This document shows positions 7,069 to 12,023 of a DNA stretch of 12,023 nucleotides, one piece after another. The notes under the pieces were generated by a model. The model was not told the DNA's origin and made no database searches. It saw only the letters and a list, made by a program, of their open reading frames with translations. Made by a program: the position numbers and the translations under genes. Positions within the stretch are counted from its first letter, which is position 1; each line of letters begins with the position of its first letter. Source of the DNA: Fimbriiglobus sp. (GTDB lineage: Bacteria; Planctomycetota; Planctomycetia; Gemmatales; Gemmataceae); contig JANXTD010000041.1 in NCBI GenBank assembly GCA_025352585.1, positions 1 through 12,023 of the forward strand, written 5' to 3'.

Positions 7069-7098
7069 ATGGTAAAGCGCCACCCCGGAGTCCGTCAA
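7069..7098 (-). promoter_or_regulatory. Sigma-70-like promoter of the glycosyltransferase/DUF3748 operon
   Basis: On the minus strand a -35 TTGACG (7098-7093) is followed after 18 bases by a -10 TACCAT (7074-7069). The predicted start lies about 45 bases before the ATG at 7017, leaving room for the AGGAG ribosome binding site. It overlaps a plus-strand TAGGAT (7065-7070) that may serve the divergent arfB gene, so the two promoters may compete for polymerase. Confidence 0.55.
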
Positions 7099-7109
7099 GG
7101 CGGGTCGTC

Positions 7110-7529
7110 ATGCTCGAAGTCACCGACGCCTTAACCATCCCCGAGGGCGAGTGGACCTGGGCCTACGCCCGCTCCGGCGGCCCCGGCGGCCAGAACGTCA
7201 ACAAGGTCGCCTCGAAGGCGGTGCTGCGCTGGGCGCTGGCGGCCAGCCCGAGCGTGCCGCCGGCGGTCAAGGCCCGCCTCGCCGCCGCCCACCCCGCGCA
7301 CACGACCCTCGAGGGCGAGTTCCTCGTCACCTCGCAGCGCTACCGCGACCAGGAGCGCAACCGCGCCGACTGCCTCGAGAAGCTCGCCGCGATGGTCCGC
7401 CGCGCCGCGACCCCGCCCACACCCCGCAAGGCGACGAAGCCGACGAAGGGTGCGAAGCGCCGCCGGCTCGCCGACAAGAAGCACAACGCCGGCCGCAAGG
7501 CCGACCGCCGCGGCCCCGCCGGGGAGTGA
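7110..7529 (+). CDS. arfB: ArfB/YaeJ-type peptidyl-tRNA hydrolase (ribosome rescue)
   Basis: The 139-aa protein has the class I release-factor catalytic domain without the codon-recognition domains of RF1/RF2. GGQ lies at residues 26-28 within RSGGPGGQNVNKVASKAVLRW, followed by the family's helical segment with SQRYRDQERNRADCLEKL (104-121 region of the frame in E. coli numbering is similar) and a basic tail (KPTKGAKRRRLADKK and beyond). ArfB enters ribosomes stalled without a stop codon: the basic tail occupies the empty mRNA channel and GGQ hydrolyses the peptidyl-tRNA. The length is nearly the same as E. coli YaeJ, about 140 aa. The ATG at 7110 gives a standard N-terminus. It is divergent from the glycosyltransferase operon with 92 bases between starts and convergent with the kinase gene, so it is probably monocistronic. 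Only distinction from longer release-factor-like paralogues is in question. Confidence 0.93.
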   Translation: MLEVTDALTIPEGEWTWAYARSGGPGGQNVNKVASKAVLRWALAASPSVPPAVKARLAAAHPAHTTLEGEFLVTSQRYRDQERNRADCLEKLAAMVRRAATPPTPRKATKPTKGAKRRRLADKKHNAGRKADRRGPAGE

Positions 7530-7550
7530 CCGGCGATCCGCCTGTGGCGG

Positions 7551-7563
7551 GGCCGTCACGGCC
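7551..7563. repeat. Inverted repeat between convergent arfB and kinase genes
   Basis: GGCCGT and ACGGCC are separated by one base and overlap the kinase stop codon. An outer pair, ACCGGC (7529-7534) and GCCGGT (7561-7566), could close a larger stem. The site lies where two genes converge with only 26 bases between them, so it may act as a two-way transcription stop. No T-run is present on either side, so the evidence is weak. Confidence 0.3.
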
Positions 7564-10500
7564 GGTCGGGCGTCAGCGTCGGCGGCGTCGCCCCGGTCGC
7601 CCACGCCAGGCTCAGCCGCGCCGGGCCGTCGGCGTGCTCCCACTCGATGCGCAGCCGCTGCGGTTGGCCGGTCAGCGTCAGCGCTACCGTGCCCTCGCCG
7701 GTCAGCGCCGCGCCGTCGAGTGTGACCGTGACCTTGTCGCTGGCCGAAATTGTGAGGGTGTAGACGCCCGGCGTGGCGGCCTGCACGAAGCCGCGGTAGC
7801 GCGCGGCGAACCCCGTCGCCGGCAGGTCGCGGTGCGGCGGGGCGGCGGCCGGGTTGGGCAGGCCGGGGACGTGGCCGGACGCCAGGTACACGCGCTCGTC
7901 GCTGCCGGGGTGGCGCGTGAAGTAGTCCGCGCGGAGGCCGGCGGCGGGCGCGGCCGGCCCAGGCTTCAGGACGGCCGGCAAGGGCGACTCCGCGGCCACC
8001 GCGGGCGTCAAGCGCAGCGCCTCCGTGGGCACGAGGGCCGCCAACTCGGCGTGGAAGCGCGGCGCGTCCAGCAGGCCGACGCCCCGCGCGCCGTCCTCAA
8101 GCACGACGACCCGCCCGCCCGGTGCCAGCAGCATTTGCCGAATGCCCGCCGCGGTCCGCAGCGACCAGACCCGCGTCGCCGCCGCGCCGTCCCAGCGCCA
8201 CAGGTGGATGCGGCGGTCGGCCCCGGCGGTCAGCAGGTCGTCGGGGCCGAGCCACACCGCGGCGGTCACGCGGCCGAGGTGCGGCTTCCACGACGCGACC
8301 GACTCGCCCGACGGCAGGCGGAAGACGCCGGCGTCGCCGGAGTCGTGGCCGACGAAGACCTCCGGGCCGCCGGGCCGCCGGGCGGCGACGGACGGCTCGG
8401 TCGGGCCGGCCTTCCAGCGGCCCAGGCGGCGGCCCTCCGGGTCGAGCCAGTTCAACAGCCCGGTCGCGGTCCCCACGAGCAGGCCGTCGGGGGCGGTGAA
8501 CAGGACGGCGGTCGGGGCCTCGCCGCTGACGTGCCGTTCGACGGCGTCCTCGAACGCGACGAGCTGACGGCCGCCGGGGACTTCGGAGGCCGTCGCGCTG
8601 CGGCCGTCGCGGCCCCCACGCCACAGGCGGCCGCTGGGGGCGAAGACGCCGGGGGCGCCGGCCGGCGTGGCGGGCGGCCGGCACTCGTCGGTCTCGGGGT
8701 TCCAGAGGCCGCGGGCCGAGGAGAGTCCGTAGGCCAGCCACGGCCCGTCGGGCTGGAAGCTGGGGGCGTGGCCGGTCATGGTGCCGTTGTACTGCGTCTG
8801 CGCGTGCAGCGGCAGGCCGGGGGCACCGGGCCGGGCCAGGTCCCAGGCGGCGAGTTGGCCGGCCGTCGCGGCGGTGCCGGCCCCGAGTCGGAACGGCGTG
8901 GCGGCGTGACCGGCGAGCGCGCGGCCGGAGGGGTCGAGGGCCACGGCCAGCAGCGGGGCGAGGCCCACGGCGGCCGGGGTCAGCGCCCCCGGCCGCACGC
9001 GGAAGGCCCGCAGGCGGTCTTGCGCGCCGACGAACAGCAGGCCGCCGTCGGCACTAAACGCCACCGGCGGCGCGTGAGTCCGGTTGGGGGTCGGCACCGT
9101 GGCGAGCGGCTGGCCGGTTCGCGTGCTCAGGAGCAGCAGGCTGTGCGAGTGCTCGCGGGGCACGGCCACGAGCGACCCGTCGGGGCTGAAGACCGGGTGC
9201 CGCGCCTCGTCGCCGGGGGAGTCCTGCCCGCGGTCGAGGGTGCCGGCGAGCCGGTTGTCCGTGGCGTCGAGCCACGAAACCTCGTTGTCCACGGCCGCGA
9301 CCCCGCCGCGGCCGTCCGGGGCCACCGTCGCCGTGGTGAAGTGGGAGTGCGTCTTCAGCTGCCGGGCGAGGTCGGACAGGTCCTCCGGGTCCAGGACCTG
9401 GACCGCGTCGCCGACCGCGACGACCAGGCTGCCCGACGCGGCGGCGTAGCCCAGCGTGGCGACCTTCCCGCGCAGTTTCCGCGAGGCCAGCACCCGGCCC
9501 GCGGCGTCGCACGCCCGCAACTCGTTCTCGTCGGCCTTCCAGAAGCCGCGGCCGTCGGGCCGGAAGGCGAGCGGCCCGAAGCCGGCGAACTTCGGCTCCT
9601 CCCGCGCCGGCGCGGCCGGGTCGTCGAGGTCCCAACTGAAGGCGTTGCCGCGGCGCGTGCTCAGGTGCAGCCGGCGGCCGTCGGGCTGGAACACGAGGCG
9701 GTCCGGCGACTCCTTCTTGCCCTTCGTGCTGAGTTGCGACAGCCAGACCGGGGCGGTCAGGGTGCGCGTGGTGCCGGTCCGCCAGTCGATCAGCCAGACC
9801 GTCAGGCGGAACTCGGGCACGGAGTAGCCGAAGCGGGCGACGGCAACCAGCGGGGCGCTCGGGTGGGTCGCCACGAGGCTCGGGTAGGTGAACGGGCCGG
9901 ACTCGGGCAGCCACCACGCCGCGCACTCTTCGAGGTCCGGGGACGCCAGCGCCGCGGCGGCGAGGTCGCGCAGCTTGCCGCGCTCGCCGGCCGCCTCGGG
10001 GGAGCCGGCCAGCTCCGCCACGTCGGCCAACGCGTCGAGGGTCCAGCCGGGCGTCGGCTCGAAGCGGCACGCCTCCGCGGCCGTCAGTCGCCGGTAGAAC
10101 TGCTGCGAGCGGGCCAGCCGCTGGGCGTCCTCGGCGGCGCGGACGGCGGCCTGGCGCTCGGCGGCCAGCGCCTTGCCCTTCTCCTCACTCAGGGCCAAGT
10201 CTTGGGCCGAGTCGCGGTCGCGCTGGGCGGCGGCACGCGCGTCCTGAGCGTACTTGACCCCGGAGGCTGCCAGCGCGAGCGCCGCCAGCGCCAGGACCGC
10301 CGCCATGCGGGCGAGCGCCGGGTTGCGCCGCGCCCACTTGCGGCTGGCCTCCAGCGCCGACACCGGCCGCACGCTCAGCGGCCGGCCTTCGAGGTGGCAC
10401 GCCAAGTCGTCGGCCACGGCGTCGGCGCTGGCGTAGCGGTCGCGCGGGTCCTTCGCCAGGCACTTGCCGCAGATCAGTTCGAGGTCGCGCGGGGCGTCCG

Positions 10501-11392
10501 GCCGCAGCTCGCGCAGCGGCTTCGGGTCCGCATCGACGACCTGCCGCAGGATCGCCCAGTGGTCGTCGCCGACGAACGGCGGGCGGCCGGCGAGGCACTC
10601 GTAAAGGATCACGCCGAGGGCGTAGACGTCGACGGCCGGGCCGACGAGCTTGTTCAGCCCGGACGCCTGCTCCGGGGCCATGTACGCCGGCGTGCCGAGG
10701 ACGGCCCCGGTGGTCGTCACGTCGTTCGACAGGCCGCGCCGCGCCAGGCCGAAGTCGGCGACTTTCGGCTGCGACGGCGGCGGCCCCGCGGCGGACGGCG
10801 GGCCGGACCCCTCGGTGCCCGGCTCGCGGCGGGGGGGCAGGTGCAGCAGCACGTTGGCCGGCTTCAGGTCGCGGTGGATCACGCCCTGCTCGTGGGCCGC
10901 GCCCACGCCCCGCGCGACCGCGAACACGACCCGCGCCGCCTCGGCCGCCCCCAGCGCCCCGTCGCGCCGCAGCAGGGCCGACAGGCTGCCGCCGTTGACG
11001 TACTCCATGACGATGTACGGCTGCCCGGCGGCCTCGCGGATGTTGTAGACCGCGACCACGTTGGGGTGGCTGACCGCGGCCATCGTCTCGGCCTCGATGC
11101 GGAAGCGCGCGAGTTCGAGCGGGTCCACCGCCCCGCGGCCCGGCAAGACCTTGATCGCCACGACGCGGTTGAGTTCGGTGTCGGCCGCCTTGTAGACGAC
11201 GCCCATGCCGCCGCGGCCGAGTTCTTCGAGGAGGTCGTAGCCGGCCAGCCCGCCGAGGGAGTCGCCCGCGACGGTCGCCCCGGCCGCCCACGCCAGGGTC
11301 TCGGGGCCGCCCGCGTTCAAAGCGACCGTCTCCGGCATCGCGGGGGGCAGCCCGCCGACGCCCGCCGACCCGTGTGGCCCTTGCACCGCCAT
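7556..11392 (-). CDS. Membrane Ser/Thr protein kinase with WD40-like region and C-terminal PA14-like domain
   Basis: The 1278-aa protein starts with a Hanks-type kinase domain (52-335): GRGGMG loop (59-64), VAIKVL with Lys81, Glu100 in helix C, HRDLKPAN (173-180; Asp175, Asn180), DFG (213-215) and APE (239-241), so catalysis looks intact. A Pro/Gly/Ser-rich insert (184-209) sits between the catalytic loop and DFG. One transmembrane helix lies near 358-377, preceded by RKWARR, followed by an Ala/Arg/Glu-rich coiled-coil stretch (380-432). Residues ~500-1130 contain many SPDG/QPDG/RPDG turns and W-D-like strands, including VTAAVWLGPDDLLTAGADRR, typical of WD40/PQQ-type propellers. Residues 1152-1278 look like a PA14 domain: GLRADYF, YRGFVQAATPGVYTLTIS, VTLDG and ARLSLAWA. 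Positive charge before the helix predicts a cytosolic kinase and an external sensor region. The substrate is unknown. Start ATG 11392 gives a normal Pro-rich N-tail; it has a G-run but no clear Shine-Dalgarno. A promoter lies at 11427-11455. Confidence 0.93.
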   Translation of the reverse strand: MAVQGPHGSAGVGGLPPAMPETVALNAGGPETLAWAAGATVAGDSLGGLAGYDLLEELGRGGMGVVYKAADTELNRVVAIKVLPGRGAVDPLELARFRIEAETMAAVSHPNVVAVYNIREAAGQPYIVMEYVNGGSLSALLRRDGALGAAEAARVVFAVARGVGAAHEQGVIHRDLKPANVLLHLPPRREPGTEGSGPPSAAGPPPSQPKVADFGLARRGLSNDVTTTGAVLGTPAYMAPEQASGLNKLVGPAVDVYALGVILYECLAGRPPFVGDDHWAILRQVVDADPKPLRELRPDAPRDLELICGKCLAKDPRDRYASADAVADDLACHLEGRPLSVRPVSALEASRKWARRNPALARMAAVLALAALALAASGVKYAQDARAAAQRDRDSAQDLALSEEKGKALAAERQAAVRAAEDAQRLARSQQFYRRLTAAEACRFEPTPGWTLDALADVAELAGSPEAAGERGKLRDLAAAALASPDLEECAAWWLPESGPFTYPSLVATHPSAPLVAVARFGYSVPEFRLTVWLIDWRTGTTRTLTAPVWLSQLSTKGKKESPDRLVFQPDGRRLHLSTRRGNAFSWDLDDPAAPAREEPKFAGFGPLAFRPDGRGFWKADENELRACDAAGRVLASRKLRGKVATLGYAAASGSLVVAVGDAVQVLDPEDLSDLARQLKTHSHFTTATVAPDGRGGVAAVDNEVSWLDATDNRLAGTLDRGQDSPGDEARHPVFSPDGSLVAVPREHSHSLLLLSTRTGQPLATVPTPNRTHAPPVAFSADGGLLFVGAQDRLRAFRVRPGALTPAAVGLAPLLAVALDPSGRALAGHAATPFRLGAGTAATAGQLAAWDLARPGAPGLPLHAQTQYNGTMTGHAPSFQPDGPWLAYGLSSARGLWNPETDECRPPATPAGAPGVFAPSGRLWRGGRDGRSATASEVPGGRQLVAFEDAVERHVSGEAPTAVLFTAPDGLLVGTATGLLNWLDPEGRRLGRWKAGPTEPSVAARRPGGPEVFVGHDSGDAGVFRLPSGESVASWKPHLGRVTAAVWLGPDDLLTAGADRRIHLWRWDGAAATRVWSLRTAAGIRQMLLAPGGRVVVLEDGARGVGLLDAPRFHAELAALVPTEALRLTPAVAAESPLPAVLKPGPAAPAAGLRADYFTRHPGSDERVYLASGHVPGLPNPAAAPPHRDLPATGFAARYRGFVQAATPGVYTLTISASDKVTVTLDGAALTGEGTVALTLTGQPQRLRIEWEHADGPARLSLAWATGATPPTLTPDRP

Positions 11393-11426
11393 CCCGAGAA
11401 CCCCCCAACCGACTGCGTGCGTTACG

Positions 11427-11455
11427 ATTGTACGCGACAGTGTCCGTCGGGCTAA
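11427..11455 (-). promoter_or_regulatory. Candidate promoter of the kinase gene
   Basis: On the minus strand TACAAT (11432-11427) is a good -10 box, 34 bases before the ATG. A weak TTAGCC (11455-11450) lies 17 bases upstream as a possible -35. The assignment is based on the -10 match and position only. Confidence 0.45.
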
Positions 11456-11474
11456 CCGGCCGGGGGCGCGAAAT

Positions 11475-11503
11475 CCGTCTCGGCGGGAAAATTCCCGCGA
11501 CGG
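11475..11503. promoter_or_regulatory. Imperfect palindrome, possible operator
   Basis: Inner arms GCGGGAA (11483-11489) and TTCCCGC (11492-11498) are separated by AA. Outer arms CCGTC (11475-11479) and GACGG (11499-11503) extend the symmetry, with a 3-base TCG bulge on the left. The site sits in the divergent region between the kinase and YkgJ-type genes, about 20 bases beyond the kinase -35 and about 40 bases before the YkgJ -35. Its length and place fit a dimeric regulator site, but no regulator gene is in view. Confidence 0.35.
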
Positions 11504-11543
11504 AGGACGCGGGGCGAGTCCCGGCGCGGTTCCGGGCGACCGC

Positions 11544-11573
11544 TTCAGATCCGCCCGCGTGGGCCGCTATAAT
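11544..11573 (+). promoter_or_regulatory. Sigma-70-like promoter of the YkgJ-type gene
   Basis: A consensus TATAAT -10 (11568-11573), in the context CCGCTATAAT, follows a TTCAGA -35-like box (11544-11549) by 18 bases. The predicted start lies about 25 bases before the ATG at 11606. This is the best single promoter match in the window. Confidence 0.6.
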
Positions 11574-11605
11574 GCCGTCGCCCCCGCCGTCAGGAACCCG
11601 TGCCG

Positions 11606-12023
11606 ATGCCCCGACCCGCCGTGTCGCTGCCCGTGGTGCCCCAGCGCTGGGACTGCCACAGCTGCGGCGAGTGCTGCCGCAGTTACTCCGTCAGCGTGAC
11701 GGCGGTCGAGAAGGCACGGCTCGAAGCCCAGGGCTGGGGGGCGCGGCCGGAGTTCGCCGGGGTGCCGGGCGTCGTCGCCGACGGGCGGCCGGGCCACTTC
11801 CGCCTCAACCAGCGCGCCGACGGCGCGTGCGTCTTCCTGGGGGCCGACAACCGCTGCCGCATCCACGCCGAGTTCGGCGGCACCGCCAAGCCGATGTCGT
11901 GCCAGATCTACCCGTTCATCATGGTCCCCGCCGGCGACCACTGGCGCGTGAGTTTGCGGCTCGCCTGCCCGTCGGCCGTCGCCGACCGCGGCCGGCCGCT
12001 CGCCGACCACGCGGCCGAGTTGC
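11606..12023 (+). CDS. YkgJ-family CxxCxxCC metal-binding protein (partial, runs off right edge)
   Basis: The frame is open from ATG 11606 to the window end (139 codons, no stop), so the 3' part is missing. The N-terminal WDCHSCGECCR carries Cys17, Cys20, Cys23 and Cys24, the CxxCxxCC signature of the YkgJ/zinc- or iron-chelating family (PF03692 type). Further family features follow: GACVFL (Cys75), RCRIHAEFG (Cys84) and KPMSCQIYPF (Cys99), the usual late Cys with aromatic-Pro. These Cys residues are thought to bind zinc or an Fe-S cluster; the cellular role is not established. AGGA (11592-11595) lies ten bases before the ATG. The GTG at 11600 is a less likely start because it would leave only four bases. 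The gene has its own promoter at 11544-11573 and diverges from the kinase gene. Confidence 0.9.
   Translation, partial: MPRPAVSLPVVPQRWDCHSCGECCRSYSVSVTAVEKARLEAQGWGARPEFAGVPGVVADGRPGHFRLNQRADGACVFLGADNRCRIHAEFGGTAKPMSCQIYPFIMVPAGDHWRVSLRLACPSAVADRGRPLADHAAEL

Noticed and set aside
7018..7098. N-terminal extension of the glycosyltransferase to an upstream start at 7098
   Set aside because: It would translate through the probable promoter and lacks the AGGAG site found before the ATG at 7017.
7151..11455. A 1434-codon open frame on the plus strand, antisense to the kinase
   Set aside because: Its translation is dominated by Arg, Gly, Gln and Ala with no recognisable domain, and it is the mirror of a kinase gene with strong third-position GC bias. 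Such long shadow frames are expected at this GC content.
1..12023. Search for CRISPR arrays, tRNA or rRNA genes, insertion sequence ends and defence or secretion gene clusters
   Set aside because: No repeated spacer-repeat pattern, cloverleaf, conserved rRNA stretch, transposase or terminal inverted repeat pair was seen, and the genes present are ordinary chromosomal units.

Overview
This is a chromosomal window of very high GC content (about 70% by eye) that reads like a planctomycete of the Gemmataceae type. The pointers are a Hanks-type Ser/Thr kinase fused through one membrane helix to a WD40-like region and a C-terminal PA14-like domain, a CBS plus SpoIIE-type phosphatase, a GT-C membrane glycosyltransferase of the style common in Gemmata relatives, frequent GTG starts, and long spurious antisense frames caused by GC-rich codon use. 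The taxonomic call is an inference from gene content only. No rRNA, tRNA, CRISPR array, insertion sequence or phage gene was found.

Layout, left to right. Positions 102-872 (minus) hold a metallophosphoesterase gene interrupted by an in-frame TAG at codon 39; it also lacks the expected metal-binding Asp just before that stop. Divergent from it are three plus-strand units: a 105-aa protein of unknown function (1017-1334), a probable lipoprotein with a weak BamE/SmpA-like look (1404-1931), and a translationally coupled pair made of a CBS/PP2C phosphatase (2062-3255) and a protein of the family often labelled '3-methyladenine DNA glycosylase' in Actinobacteria (3252-4145). That pair runs tail to tail into a minus-strand operon and overlaps it by 28 bp. 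The operon holds a GT-C glycosyltransferase (7017 to 5380) followed through a TAATG junction by a DUF3748/YidR-family beta-propeller protein (5380 to 4118). Its promoter region is shared with a divergent arfB-like ribosome rescue gene (7110-7529). arfB converges on the large kinase gene (11392 to 7556), and divergent from the kinase a YkgJ-type CxxCxxCC metal-binding protein gene begins at 11606 and runs off the right edge.

The genes are mostly unrelated single-gene or two-gene units, and I see no clear multi-gene defence or biosynthetic system. The most informative points are the broken metallophosphoesterase, the kinase-WD40-PA14 architecture with an insert inside the kinase domain, the two tightly coupled gene pairs, and an imperfect palindrome between the kinase and YkgJ genes that could be an operator. 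The longest stretch without a gene is the 213-bp kinase/YkgJ intergenic region; no gap exceeds 300 bases.
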